Shown here one piece after another: positions 1 through 11,581 of a stretch of DNA of 64,000 nucleotides. The stretch is from Clavaria fumosa (lineage: Eukaryota > Basidiomycota > Agaricomycetes > Agaricales > Clavariaceae): positions 1,984,001-2,048,000 of the forward strand of contig OX637795.1 of the NCBI GenBank assembly GCA_951802425.1. Reading direction: 5' to 3'. The stretch's first letter is position 1, and every line of letters starts with the position of its first letter. A model generated the notes under the pieces. The model searched no databases. It worked only from the letters and a program-made list of their open reading frames with translations, and was not told where the DNA came from. Made by a program: the position numbers and the translations under genes.

Positions 1-1607
1 CAAACTCTCAACATCTGTAGGGGATGGCCAAAATCCAGGAATGTGATATCTGTGCTTGATAGCTTCAAGGTACCATCTCAGATAATACTGGATATCACTT
101 TTAATGACATCCAACCTGACTTCATGAAGAACCATTGGTCTGGTTGTATCTTTGAGAAGTGGATGTTGGAAAGCACCAGTGATTTGGAGAATTGGTCTAC
201 TGGTGATGAGGAATTGCAAAGGGAATAAATTTTCAATGTGTTGGGATAATGATGCAAGAATGGTAGAGGTGGGATTCTCATCCTTGCATTCATCCAGAGC
301 ATCAATCACAACTAAACTTGGAGGGAACTTATTCCTCATAGCAACAAATGGTTTGACAATCATCTTCTCCAACTGATAGGAGACAGAGGAGTAAACAATA
401 TCAGGATTAGACCTGACAACATCTGCAAGTCCAGCTTTGAACTCTGGACAAAACTGTCCTAATTGATAGGCAATGGTAGTGAATACCAGATTGAGATTGC
501 TGCAATCAGCATTATCCCTAGAGCAGAAGAAGCTTGCAGCAAAGACTCCTTTGTCCTCACAGAACTTGGCTGCAGTGTAGGCAATTGTAGTTTTCCCACT
601 CCCAGCTACACCATTGATCCAAAATATCTGCCGAGTCCCCATGACACACAAATGGTCAGAGGATGTGGGTATGCCCTCTTGGGAGTGTTCAACATTATGA
701 CTAATCCACTGATACAGCTCCCCAAGAATCTCTTTCCGAGTACCATCAAGACACGAGACTAGCTTATTATTGCAGTTGAAGCCAGCAGTGACTGCACGAG
801 GCAGATTGAGACCAGCTACATAGCCCAACATAAGTAAAGCATGACGGCCAAATTATGAAATAAACCGCACTGTGGTCATTGAGCTTTGTCTTGATTTCCT
901 GATAAAAAATAATCATATGAGAAACAGGACGAGGTAACTGGCCCACGAACTTACCCCAAGTGTGGACTCAATAGCAAGTGTACTTTGAACCTTCAAGTGA
1001 CCACACCTCAATCAGGGTGTCCGAAGGTACGGGCCACTTACTTACCAGGAATTGTTGTATTGAGTCATTGACAGCAGAAATGAGGCCCGTAATCTTAGGA
1101 GCATCATGGTCACGGGTGAGGACACGCTTCAAGCTGTTGCGCTTCATCATATGCTGAGCCTTCTCCCCAACAGACTTCCATGATCTGCCATGCAAGACTG
1201 AGATCAGCAGAGCATTTTGCCAGGAAATGGTGACTCACTCAGACAAGCAGTTGATACGGTCAGTCATTGTCGCAGACAGGGCGCCGCCATTGGACGCCTC
1301 TTGCAGCATTGCATGCAAGTCTCGAACGCGGCAAGCCAGTGATTCCAAGTCGTTGCTGTTCTGTGAGGTTTTCTGTGCGGAGGATTAGCGAGCAACGACA
1401 TCGACACAAATGACATGTTTCACGCACCTGAATGGCATTGAGGAGAACTACAAATCCCCCGATACCTTCCTGCAATCCAGGTATGCCTATCTTCCCCGCA
1501 ACCTCCTTGAGAAGTGCAAGAGCATTCTGGAGACCAACGAAGGCAGGAGACTGAGGCCCTGAAGAAGACTTGATCTTCGCCAGGGTAGTGTCAAGAGCTT
1601 TGCGCAT
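1..1607 (-). CDS. NACHT NLR gene copy A, 3' part beyond window edge
   Basis: N-terminal and NACHT part of an NLR (STAND-type, intracellular sensor) read leftwards and cut by the window start. Six exons can be placed by comparison with copies B and C: 1607-1428, 1372-1239, 1184-1046, 990-955, 898-871 and 815-1. Exon lengths (180, 134, 139, 36, 28) equal those of B and C and keep phase. Exon 6 holds the Walker A motif GVAGSGKTT and the Walker B stretch LVVIDALDE. No frame break is visible up to the edge, so the copy may be functional. The ATG chosen (1607) is the one shared by all three copies; the frame is open slightly further upstream. The WD40 part should lie left of the window. Seen: motifs and exon phases. 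Inferred: role in non-self recognition by analogy with fungal NLRs. Confidence 0.85.
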
Positions 1608-1650
1608 GGTGATGAAGCTAGTGGTGTGGTCGAAAGAGCACCTCCTGCTT

Positions 1651-1665
1651 ATCGATGCTGCGGAG
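1651..1665. repeat. Target-site duplication (left) of SINE-like insertion
   Basis: ATCGATGCTGCGGAG, repeated at 2977-2991. The empty site is present once in the two paralogous copies near 41060-41080 and 52500-52515. Confidence 0.85.
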
Positions 1666-2976
1666 CAGGCCCCGTGGCCCAGTGGGAGAAAGGTCCCATG
1701 CAGCCACAGGTCGAACTCGTAGTTGGGGTCACGAGTTCGAACCACTGAGGGGGCGTTATAAATCCTCAGTCAAAATCAATTCCCCGGATATCACCATCAT
1801 GTGATGATGTGCTGGCAGGTAAAAGTGACTAGCTGGGAGCCTTAATTGGCAACTCTTTGAGACCAATAGTCATGTGGGAGGAACTGGTCTGGGACAACCC
1901 TGGCGCTTCTGCTGAGGCCGTGGACCCCTGGGTGGGGGTGCCCATTCCGGTGGGTCAGCGTGCCAGTGGTGGGGTAGCTTGTGGCCTCGGGCACGGGGAC
2001 CGATCGTAGCAGACGACAACCAACCATCACCATGTTGGACAATGAAATCTTGGCCACTTACTCGCTTGGGAAAGGAAATGGTCCCAAGCCCTAACGCGTT
2101 ATATAGGGAGCTTGTGTAGGACCCATGGACTGTCGTGGGGAAGCAGCCAAAACTTGAGGCTGGTAAACCAGTCCCCGATTAGGCTGTTGGTTCGCCCAAC
2201 GTAAGCCCTGCTTCCAATTGGGACAGACCTGTGACTTGGGAAAGGGTACCACTGAGGTAACTGGGCCGGTGGGAGCCGTGGCCACCTTCCACGATCCTAT
2301 GACCAATACAGGGTGAGCCATTAACTGCTGAACCTTGACAAAGGCTGGTAGACCAGTCCCCGATTGGGACGGGTCTGTGGACACCGTGTGGGCGTTTGTA
2401 CCAATACTGGTGTGGAGTAGGGATGCCACGGTTCGGTTCTGAACTTTGGTTCGAACCTGAACTGGACTGGACCGAACCGAAAATGAGGTTCAGGTTCAGC
2501 CAAGTGGGTGAACCGAACCAAAATTGAGGTTCAGAAGCCCAAATTTGGGCGAACCATTACCTTATTTGGTAAAAGTCCGGTCCAATGAACCGGACTTGGA
2601 CCGAACTCAGGTTCAAGGTTCGGAATTTGGCCTGAACCGGACCTAAAGTCCGGTTTGGGGTTCGAAAAAATTGGCTCTGAACCAGACTTAACCGGACCGT
2701 GGCATCCCTAGTGTGGAGGTGGGCTAGCTACCAACTCTTCACGGGGTTACCTCCATTAGAGAGGCTCTGGTTAGTCCGGGTAACGGGCAATGTGCAGGTT
2801 AACAAAGGCACATATTACAAACAAGACCGAGAAAGGAATGATGGGAGGAACCATTAATAGGTGGTCATGTCCAGGAGCGTGGGACATGGTCCCAGGGGCG
2901 TAAATAGTCATTCGTCGCATCTCATGTTAGACGTCCCTGTGAATACATGGGGAACCAAACCCCAACTCGATTCATC
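1666..2976 (+). mobile_element. SINE-like insertion with Pol III A and B boxes
   Basis: The 15-base sequence ATCGATGCTGCGGAG occurs at 1651-1665 and again at 2977-2991; copies B and C have it once, so this is a target-site duplication around a 1311-bp insertion. The head has TGGCCCAGTGG at 1675-1685, a perfect match to the Pol III A-box consensus TRGCNNAGYGG, and a B-box-like GAGTTCGAACC at 1733-1743, about the tRNA spacing. No convincing ORF. Inside is a later 293-bp MITE (2418-2710); without it the element is about 1.0 kb, long for a SINE. Part of it is internally repeated (around 2161-2190 and 2344-2370). It sits between the divergent NLR and the plus-strand gene. Confidence 0.75.
2418..2710. 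mobile_element. hAT-type MITE 1, nested in SINE-like element
   Basis: Terminal inverted repeats start TAGGGATGCCACGGT and end with its complement. They are flanked by the 8-bp duplication GTGTGGAG (2410-2417 and 2711-2718). An 8-bp TSD and TAG-type ends fit hAT elements. The 293-bp interior has no ORF and is a dense array of short GGTTC/GAACC and CCGGAC motifs in both directions. Confidence 0.85.
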
Positions 2977-3009
2977 ATCGATGCTGCGGAGTGTGTCACT
3001 GACAGTCAC

Positions 3010-3900
3010 GATTTGATGTGACAACTAACACATTGCCGCCCGTGACGCGTGACGCCAGCGCTTGATCGCCAGCGCTTGATAGGGAACGTGGCTCACTCTC
3101 CCTGCTGTCGTTCTCGCTGTCGTTCTCGCTTTTCACCATCGAGTCAGGCTCTCCGGAATGCTCCTTTCAACCACAAAACACTAGTTCATACAGTACCCCG
3201 TGCTCTAGTGCCTGAAACCTCCAAACCTGCTTTGTATCTAGCTTGTCGTTGCTCTCTGTTTTTCTATGGGCGGGCGACATGCCCTTCTACTGCCATCTTT
3301 CCTACACTCTCGTATCCCTATCTTCGATTACGAGGTATATCTTTTTGCAATATAGACAACGACCGACGCATCCGGATATGTAACATCTCTGCAGATTGAC
3401 TTAGAGGTATGCCGCGTCACCGTATCCGAAATTCCACGACGTCTCAGACGCGGAAGCTGACGACAATGAGATCTCCCTCAGGCCTCGACATGCTCATCAA
3501 GAGAGTATGTGACTTTGGCTATTTTCTGACTGCTTCGCTTTTCGAAATATTTTTTAGATGCTTCGATAATGTTGAAGACGGGCATTGTTTCTTCCCTGTC
3601 TGTCGAAGATGGTACTAGGAGGCCTAGCAAACATGCAGGGAATAAGGGACGGAACAGTTCTTGTCGACTGTGCAAGCGAAGGGGCGGCAGAGGTATATAT
3701 CTAATGCTGTGATGTTTCTGCATGACAATGGATGCAGTTGGATAGTCGACTTCTCTTCGTCGTTAAGCGCAGCAGCAGAGTCGCTCGGGTCAGTGCTGGG
3801 ACACGTGATAGTCGCGCTCTCAAGGTTCGGGTTACATGACAATCAGCATTTGCATTTGGCTGAGACGCGGTTGTACGCATGGTACAATGGTACGAAAAAG
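3010..3900 (+). CDS. Small divergent gene of unknown function, copy A (probably degraded)
   Basis: Stretch conserved next to all three NLR copies, reading away from the NLR. In this copy the frame is interrupted: a stop near 3618 lies where B and C have a longer run, because a short block between TGGT and ACTAGG is missing. A candidate intron lies near 3508-3557 (donor GTATGT, acceptor TTTTTAG). Comparable protein segments run about 3560-3620 and 3660-3900. I recognise no domain. What is visible is conservation in sequence and position, and a shared upstream region with the NLR. It may be a real small gene or only a transcribed leader. Confidence 0.35.
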
Positions 3901-4182
3901 TAGGGGGTGAGGAGGTAATGTGAGTTAGATTCGGTGATTTAAGTTTTCTATGATTTAATGGGGGTCAGGACTGTCGGGGAGAAAGGTGTGGCATCGGATA
4001 AGGGAGAGTTGGGGGGAGTTCCTCCCTGTCACATGAGATCACCTCGACGAGCATTGTCACTACCTTGTCATAGCAAGTATTTAATTCCGTGCTTAGTAGT
4101 CATACTGACTTAGGCGCCACCTTGTTCAACCAACAGCTTTTCGTCAACGCTCCCAGCGGACCAAATCAGAGCTACAAAAGTC

Positions 4183-6402
4183 AGTCTTTCAAATCCACTC
4201 CGCAGCCAGCCTTCGTTTATCAGAAGACCACAATTAGCGGAAGCTCAGAGATGATATTCACCAGCTCGACGACGCCGTCAATATCGCAGAGCCCGTTGAC
4301 CAGCCTCCGCCTGCCAAGCGGTCCCACATGGCCCATGACGCAGCCCATCTAGTATCTACTCCACCCTCGTCAAGTACGGCATCACCACGTCGTCCTCACG
4401 TACCTCGTCCACATCAATTTCTCTCCATTCCCAGAATTGCCTTCCGCTCGATTTTCTTTATCAGTACACCGCGACGTACAACAGAACGCCGTCAACGCAA
4501 GAAAAATCTAGCCTGCCCCTCTCCAAATCCATCCCGCATCTGAGCGCCATCCTCGCGTGCCGCGAAGGCAGCCAACCCATTCTCTGCCTTCCACTCTAAC
4601 AACCCTAATGACTGGCTTCCACTACCTCCCGCATCATCACAACCACCTTCATCATCTGCCTCGAGCGGCTTCTCCGCAAGTATGAACCCCCCTTCGCACC
4701 TTGAGCTTGAGTACCGTCCCTCGTTGCTGCGTCCTTTCCTTGCACGGCTTGCGACGTTGAGGCTTGCCACGTATGCGGGCAGGCCTGCGCCCGTAGGCGC
4801 CGTCGCTGCCGCTAGGTGTGGCTGGATAAACGAGGGCAAAGACCGCCTTGTGTGTCGCTCGTGCGGCGTCTCATGGGCACTAGCAAGCTGCGAGGGAATA
4901 GCAAAGGAGGCGGGTGAGCTGCATCTTCTCATTATTTTTTTCTTGTATTCTCTCTCTGTTCGAAGCTGATATCCATCTTTGGGTAGCAAATACTCTGATC
5001 ACGAAACAAAAGGCAGGTTTAGTAAACATGCACAAGGACGGCTATCCGTGGAAGACTCAACAATGTGATCGTACGTATGCGTGCTGCACATGTGACACCC
5101 TCGGCAAGTCTTGTTTGACACTGGTAGGCTTTCTACAGCGTCCACATATCGCATACCCCTGCAGACACCAACTGTGGTCGCTGCGCAGATCAAGACCAAT
5201 GCAATTGCCCTGCAGCCTATTCTTCAAGGAGTGAGCGTGAAGCACCCTTCGGAAAAGTAAATTTTTATTCAATATATTTATGTATCTGTCCCGCCCTTCA
5301 GACGCCTGCCAGGTCGGCACTCTCATCTGTGCATTCCGCACACACAGCTAGCCAGCCCGCCACTGACTCCGTACAGCCAACTCGGTCTGGAGGGGATGCC
5401 AACGTTCCAGGATCCTGTACGCCACCTCCAACAGCATCAGAATTAGTCATCCTCGTGTATCTCTTCGGCTGGTCGATCATCCTGGCCGCCGCACCTTGAT
5501 GTCCGTCGGCGGAGCAGCCTCTCCAGGATGACGTCCGCCACGTCCCCTGCGCCTCTTATGCCGAGGCTGCGCCTCTCGCGCTCCGTCACGCCGATGCGCA
5601 TGACGCAGCACGACCGCCACGACGGTGCCGACGAGGACGACGACTCCATCTCAGTCGGTCTTTCCCGCCACCGTTGCGCACGCGCTGCGCGTGCCGACTC
5701 TTCGCCGCCTCCGCCTGAGGGTGTGAGCCGTTCTTCTGAGCGTGCTCGCGGGGCAGGGGCGCCGCTGCTGTACTGCTCGCTCTGCCGGCGACGCGCGGGG
5801 CTGTGGGCACTTGCTTAGTTCGACACGCCATCGACAGTGCCGTCTAGCGAGTTGACTACGTCTTTGTCTACGACGACGCAGACCACGATTGCTAGTCAGA
5901 CACTCGCATCACGGGCACAAAGGCCGTTTGACGTGCTCAAGGAGCATCGCGCGCATTGCCCCAACGTCGTGCCCTCGACCGTGCTGCCGTCGTTGCCCGT
6001 ACCGCCGCCCCCGCCCTTGGTGTGTACCTCCGGAGAGGTCGGCACTACGAACTACGGGCCTCGTGAAAATCATCCTTCGCGGGACCTGCAACAACAACGG
6101 TCTCAGACGTCTCAGCAGAGCGGTGCAATGGAAGGTTGGCACGCAGTGTTGACCATCGTGGCACGGCATACTCTAACAACTCGCGAGAGGCGTGCGTCGA
6201 CTGGACGGGACGCTGAGGCCAAAATGGGAATATAGACGCCATGGTGGCGAGGGTCAAGGCGCATGGGGTAAGTTACTTCCTCTTTTATATCTTGGGAACT
6301 GGTGTTTCTCATTTTTTTGGTACGTTTTCGCTCGGTAGCTTTGCTTTTCCTAATGTTCGGCAGGGAATGGAGTTGCTGAGGTGTGTGCGGGAACTGTTGA
6401 GC
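4183..6402 (+). pseudogene. NIPA/Rsm1-like zinc-finger protein, decayed (copy A)
   Basis: Pieces of a C3HC zinc-finger plus Rsm1-domain protein (nuclear, NIPA/Rsm1 family). Around 4690-4915 the zf-C3HC domain reads FLARLATLRLATYAGRPAP then RCGWINEGKDRLVCRSCG; an exon near 5016-5068 gives HKDGYPWKTQQC. Family members have HxxxC there, so a metal-ligand cysteine appears lost to Tyr. The C-terminal Rsm1 part appears near 5765-6240 (YCSLCRRRAGLWAL, then RPFDVLKEHRAHCPNV), and a last exon near 6364-6402 (MELLRCVRELLS) follows a GTAAGT intron. Stops interrupt it: a TGA near 4541, a TAG near 5816 and frame changes near 4350 and 5350-5500. Copy B has the same early lesions, so decay preceded duplication. 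Exon limits are approximate. Confidence 0.65.
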
Positions 6403-6829
6403 TGATGAAAGGGTTCTACCATGGACAACGATGGTATTGTCATTGAAATAAATCTTGTGGGGTACTAATATCATACGCAGAAAGATAGAATAAACCCGGT
6501 GCGACGATATGCACCTCTGTACCCTTACTCATGCTAACCTCGACTCGTTGGAACATGAATGACATCTAAAATGGGCTGATTGGCTTGGATGTTCTCTGGT
6601 CTTGGGTATGTGTCATTGTATATGTCAAACCCTGTAAGCTTGTCATCCCCTATGGTGAAGACAAAGGCAACCCCGCGTGGGGCCTGTTAAAGAGTGGCAG
6701 GAATTATAGGAAGGGATATGGATGTGGACACGGATACGGATACGGACAAAGAAATGGATACACTGGCCATGCGAAAGACGGGGAGGAGCAGGAGACCGCC
6801 AGGCGGCCAGCCTAGGGGAACGACGGGCC
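6403..6829. other. Intergenic, hexamer-like simple repeat
   Basis: No gene recognised. A short run of GGATAC/GGATATGGATGTGGACACGG-like units lies at about 6714-6750; otherwise unremarkable. Confidence 0.4.
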
Positions 6830-7384
6830 GGGTACAGAGACACTAGAGAGCCGCTGCGAAGCACGGGGATGTCTTCACTACAACAGCCACAAGCAAATGC
6901 AACAACAGAGTTTGGGGCTGCTCTCCATCGCGGCGGCCGTCTCGCTGGCATTCAGGCTGTTCCAGGGCTTCACGTGTGAGGGAGAAGCACGGGTCGGGGC
7001 GTCCCGATTATCGTGGTGATCCTGATCGTGGTGGGCGTGGGTTTGGCGAATAACAGGCAGAACGCCGGCTTTGGGTATTAACGCGCAAGGAGGCGCGTGG
7101 GTTGAAGGTTGTACGAGGCGGCGTGGAGACGGTCATTGATATCAAAGTTCGTTAGTTTCTTCTGTATGCTCCTGGATTTGTTTTTTTCTGATGTGTTTTT
7201 AGGTGGTGGTGGACGACATGGCGCTGCTGGAGCCAGGCGAGATCGCGCCGCGCGATAGGATCTTCCTGTCGGTGCATAACTTCAGGTTGAGACGAGTCGG
7301 GAGCGACGGGTGAATCGGACGCAATTAAGAAGGAGTTGTACCAAGACTGTATGGCAATGCAGAAGTTGCATCGGCCTTCATCAC
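6830..7384 (+). pseudogene. P-type Ca2+-ATPase remnant (PMC1-like, N-terminal region)
   Basis: Fragments resemble the start of a fungal vacuolar or plasma-membrane Ca2+-ATPase. Near 6920-6970 there is LGLLSIAAAVSLAFRLFQGF (second transmembrane segment region). Near 7020-7060 there is a hydrophobic stretch resembling the next membrane helix. At 7105-7145 there is RGGVETVIDIK, and after a 55-nt intron-like gap (GTTAG to TTTTTAG near 7201) VVVDDMALLEPGEIAPRD, matching the actuator-domain motif VVVGDVxLLEPGEIxPxDG. Frames change between these pieces, and after 7290 the expected DESGATGESD is unreadable. The remnant stops where a hAT-type element begins (7393). Identification rests on motif memory; no phosphorylation domain is present. 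Confidence 0.55.
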
Positions 7385-7392
7385 TTTGTTAT

Positions 7393-8332
7393 TAGTGATG
7401 TACAGGGCCCGGCTCAGCTCAAAAGCCCGGGCTTGGGCTCGGCTTGACTGGGGCTTGGATAAATTGTGAGCCGGGCCCTGGTTGAGGGCTTGGGCCAGGG
7501 CTCAGGCCTGGGCTTTGTAGTGAAAATGGACAAGTCTACAACAAATTTTGTATGAACATAAGTATCATCTTTGTTGTGATCAACATAATGTATGGGGCCT
7601 CTGTGCATTCTGTCCTCTTCATCCACCAGGTAGACCTGAACATTCTCACAGCTGTCAGCACATTTGTGTCATATGTCTTCTCTGTCATCGCAAAAATGGG
7701 GTGCCATGCGGGGGGGCAGTTAGAGGAAGGACGCGCTTGTCGCCGGGCACCGCGTCTTCGGCGTGGCGGGTGACGGACACTGTTGAGCAGTTTGACAGCA
7801 GTTGGGCAGGGCTGCACGCACCTGGTCCTGCCCGATGTCTGCAGGACCGACTCGTGCCAGCACCTGCTTCAGCGGCGCACTCCCGGGGCACTGGGTGGCG
7901 AGAAGGGGGTGACGGGCGATGGCAAGAAGTGCGGGGGCGCGAGAGCGGCAGGCATCGCTTGCACCACGGCCACATAGAGACCCACCTGACGGGCGGGCAC
8001 GCCAGGGTGGTGGACGTGACAGAACACAGGATGCCGGCTGTCCGGCTTCTGCGTGATGTGTTCCGGACTCATGCTGGCCAGCAAGCCTGAGGTGCAGGGG
8101 AGCAGGAGCACAATCACTTGCTGGGGCAGGCAGGCAGGTGGTGTGGCTGAGCACATGTCACAAAATGTCACGTGTGACAAAGCCGGGGCTTCAGGGCTCG
8201 GCTCAAGGCTTTTTATAAGACAAGCCGAGCCTTGAGCCTGACAAAGCCGTCACTAGGGCCCGGCTCGGCTCAGGCTTCAAGGGCTCGGCAGCCCGGGCTC
8301 CTGGGCTTTGAGCCAGGCCCTGTACATCACTA
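7393..8332. mobile_element. Non-autonomous hAT-type element 2 (940 bp)
   Basis: Ends are inverted: TAGTGATGTACAGGGC at 7393 and its complement ending at 8332. Both sides carry the 8-bp duplication TTTGTTAT (7385-7392 and 8333-8340). Subterminal zones are packed with GGGCTCGGCTT/GCCCGGGC-type units in both directions. The GC-rich middle has no recognisable transposase; open frames there look like chance. Confidence 0.85.
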
Positions 8333-8340
8333 TTTGTTAT

Positions 8341-8548
8341 CAGCAAACTGAATTTGTACATGGCCAGAAATAATGTAGGAGTTGATGAAATATTTTCAAC
8401 TCTTTTACCATGCCCTCCAGCTCATCATTGCCTGCAGAATGAGTATAATATCATGGAAATCCAAAGAGAATTGGATGAGAAATTGCTGTTTGAAGTCTTT
8501 AATCAAATTTCTCATAATTTAATGAAATCACTCCATTCTTTGTGCAGG
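8341..8548. other. Genomic spacer left of the Gypsy nest
   Basis: About 200 bases of AT-rich unique-looking sequence between the hAT element and the E3 LTR. A short frame (8354 on) shows no known domain. I see no supported gene. Confidence 0.4.
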
Positions 8549-8553
8549 GCTCT

Positions 8554-9111
8554 TGTCAGTCCAGGGTCCTCACAGAAAGCAAGAGAGGAAGTAACTTGAT
8601 TTCAACATGAGGGACCACACCTTTTACAGGGGCACTATACATACAAGGGGGGAGGCAGTGCGGTGTGTGAGTCATACAAGGGGGAACAAGGCTACATGCA
8701 CTGAGTCATGAGGAATAGGGGAGGATAGTTTAGGGGAAAGGGGTTACCAAAAGGAGAAGGTGATGGTGAGGCACAGACAAGGGGAAGTGACAGAAGGAAT
8801 GCTTGGCACAGTCTTGCTGCCCAAGGGGAGACCTCAATTAAGCCTGTTTAGGCTAGATTATTTGATGGGAGCTGTCAGAGTCGTTATTGCTGATCTGCCT
8901 CCATCATGAATTGCAAAGTGTGGGAAAACATGGGGAATGTGGGTGGGAGCATGTGACAGGTGCTTATAGCAGACCTGTAGGCACCAAGCTGGGGTGGTAA
9001 ATGGGAGTCCAAGGTCACGGTGGGTCACATGACTCTGTACTCATTCCTCGTTGCGAGTCCCTGGCACACTATGGGTTTCAGTGGTGGTGGCTTACGTAAG
9101 TGATCCTGACA
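8554..9111 (-). repeat. 3' LTR of Gypsy element E3
   Basis: 558 bp, in minus orientation TGTCAGGATCACTTACG to GGACTGACA (TG..CA ends). It pairs with the E3 5' LTR at 16566-17144, which lies in opposite orientation because of the inversion. The 5 bases outside it (8549-8553, GCTCT) are the reverse complement of AGAGC at 16561-16565, the TSD partner. Confidence 0.85.
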
Positions 9112-11287
9112 TGGCCCCCTCCTCAAGGCTGGGTGTCTCAACTGGCTAGCTTTGCCTTATCCAGGTGTTTGAGGAAGAAGTCGCGGAGGAGTATCGTGAC
9201 ATTAGTAAGGTTCTGACAGGGTTCCCATGTGTTTTCTTTGATGGGGTAACCTAGCCATTTTACCAGGTATTTCACTCCTTGTCCCACCTTCTTTACATCC
9301 AGGATTTGTTCAATGTCATACTCCAGGTGGTCATCGTCAATGGTGGGGGGTGGAGGTGGAGGTTGGGATTGGGAAGCAAAAGGAAGGGGGCACATAAGGA
9401 GTGAGAAGTGCCTCATTAAACACATCATGGATGTGCCAGGTGGGGGGCAACTTGAGGTGATATCCACCTGGTCCTACCTTCTTGATAATGGAAAAGGGGC
9501 CCACACATTTGTTATCGAGTTTCTTGTTTGGTCAGTCCATTTTCAGGTTTCACGTGTCAAGCCATACTAGACTCCCTTTCTCATACTCACAGCTGGGTCG
9601 CTTGCTACTGTCATAGCTTTTCTTCATTGCCAACATGGCTTTCTCCATGGCTTCCTTAGCAGCTTGTTGCAACTCCTCCAACTTCACCATCCACTCATCT
9701 GCAGCCAGGTTCACTTCTGTTCAGGGATGGATGCCTCCATTCCAGGGGTGCCATCCATAGTCCAGGAAGAAAGGTGTGTAGCCAGTCATGGAATGCTCCC
9801 AGTTGTTCAGTGTGAACTCCACAGTGCTTAGCCACTCCACCCAGTTGTCCTGGAGATGGTCCACATACTCCCATAGGTAGGTTTCAATCTCTTGGTTCAC
9901 CTGCTCTGTTTGTCCATCAGTTTGGGGGTGGAAGGCAGTGCTCAGGTTGGCCTTTATCCCAATCATCTGGTAGAACTCTTTCATGAATCTTGAGATGAAT
10001 TGTGGTCCACGGTCGCTGATGACTTTCTGGGGGATCCTATGGTTCTGGAATACTCAGTCATGCAAGATCCTTGCTGCTCCTAGGCTTGTCAAGTCAAACC
10101 CAATTGCCTCAATGAGTGTTTGTTTGGTGAATTTGTCAACAATGATGAGAATGGAGTTGAACCCATGGGACTGTGGCAGGGGCCCAATGATGTCCCAACT
10201 AATTGCCCACCATGGGCCATTTGGTACAGGGTGTGGGTGTAGAGGGGCTGCGCACTTCGTTCGGTCTGGCTTGGTCCTCTGGCAACCTTCACATCCAGCT
10301 ACATAGTGCTCTACATCCTTTACTGTCTCTGGCCACCAGTAGGCTTTAAGCACTGCAGCTTTCATTTTCTTGGCCCCAGGGTGTCCTGCGATAGGGAGGT
10401 CATGTTTGTAGTTGAGGACCACTTCGTGCATGGCCAGGGGTATCCACATGATGTTGCCCTTCCACCACAGTCCGAAGCAGTTTTCTGGAGGAGCGTCTCC
10501 ATTTCTGAAGTAAAACTGGTGTGTACATCCATGTCAGAGGGGAGCATCTGGACAGGAGCATCTTCCTCAGCCATGTCTCCATAATCTGGTCTTTGTGAGA
10601 GAGTATTGGCCTTGGTGTTGCTTTTGCCCATTTGATACTTGATCTCAAAGTCAAAGCTCTGGAGTTCTCTGTACCAGCATATTTGCTGTGGCTTCAGTGT
10701 CTGGGGCTTCCTGAAGTATTGCAAGTTGGCATGGTCGGTCCAGATTTCGAAGGTCTCATCCACTCCTACTAGGTATGCTCTCCATTCTCTCAGTGCCCTG
10801 ATGACTGCGAGGAGCTCTTTGTCATAGACATCATAATTCTTTTCAGCAGCCATGAGGGCTTCGGAGATGTAATCAACCAGTCTCCAAGTACCATTGGGTT
10901 GCAGCTGAGAGAGAACTCCGCCTGTAGCCAGATTGCTCACGTCTGTTTCTACCTTCCATTTACCTGAGTCCTGGGGTAGAGCAAGGACCAGGGCTGAGAC
11001 AAGTGCTTTCTTCAGGTCCAGGAAGGCTGTGACTTGTTTGCTCTGCCAGTACCAGGGGATGTTACCAGTGAGCTTAAACAGGGGCTTAGCCTGCAAGACA
11101 GTTTAGGGATGAACCTCTGCAAGTGGTTGATCATTCCCAGGAAGCGCTGGAGCTCCTTGACATTTCAGGGCTCTGGCCAGTTTTGTATCACCTCCACCTT
11201 TGCTGGGTCATGCTCAAGTCAGTTGTGTGAGAGCCTGAGCCCAAGGTAGAATACTTCAGCTTTCTTGAACTTGCACTTGCTCAGTCA
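9112..11287 (-). pseudogene. E3 Gypsy pol, 3' half: RNase H, integrase, chromodomain (decayed)
   Basis: Read right to left: end of reverse transcriptase (from 11287), RNase H (11096-10500, with VETD, DKELLAVI and WTDHANLQYF), integrase zinc finger H2C2 (HDLPIAGHPG, then CEGCQRTK), integrase core (WAISWDIIGPLP; FHPQTDGQTEQVNQE carries the third acidic residue), and a chromodomain at 9467-9138 (EYDIEQILDVKKVGQGVKYL, WLGYPIKENTWEP). Stops split it, e.g. RILHD-TGA near 10053 and another near 9721, several being CGA to TGA. The matching 5' half lies at 17145-20605 on the plus strand; element E1 interrupts E3 at 11288-11292 and the inversion flipped the other half. Confidence 0.85.
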
Positions 11288-11292
11288 AAGAC

Positions 11293-11581
11293 TATCAGAC
11301 TGGGTCTCACACAACTTAAGCATAAGGTCATGATGACAATACTAAGATAAGGGGAAAAGAGTACAAAAACAGAAATGACAAAGTACTTATAGTGAGAACC
11401 CTGGCACTTGCTGATGTTCCCATGCTTGGACCCTCAGATCATGTGACACACCCAGGCCCAGGTCATGTGATTTCATGATTATGTAATCTGACCATAGCCA
11501 CAGGTCATGTGACCTTCCAACAACCCTCCCCAGTTTCTCCACAACTGCACTTTGGGATGGCTTACATAAGCAATCCTAACA
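11293..11581 (-). repeat. 3' LTR of Gypsy element E1
   Basis: 289 bp, same length as its partner at 20606-20894; roughly 14 differences, nearly all transitions. Flank AAGAC (11288-11292) is the reverse complement of GTCTT (20601-20605), the E1 TSD inside E3's reverse transcriptase. Confidence 0.85.

Larger units (their letters stand above)
1..5703. repeat. Segmental duplication unit, copy A
   Basis: Matches copy B from 39415 to 43667 almost base for base, apart from a 1.3-kb insertion (1666-2976) and small indels. It contains the NLR start, the divergent small gene and the NIPA-like pseudogene. Similarity to B stops at about 5703; A then continues into the rest of the NIPA-like gene, so A keeps the longest version of that gene. 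Confidence 0.85.

Noticed and set aside
6714..6760. Gly/Tyr-rich peptide frame (GHGYGYGQRNGY)
   Set aside because: Product of a GGATAC-type simple repeat; no conserved context.
7548..8154. Overlapping ORFs of 70-180 codons inside the 940-bp hAT-type element
   Set aside because: Compositional artefacts of GC-rich repeats on both strands; no transposase motif and no single best frame.
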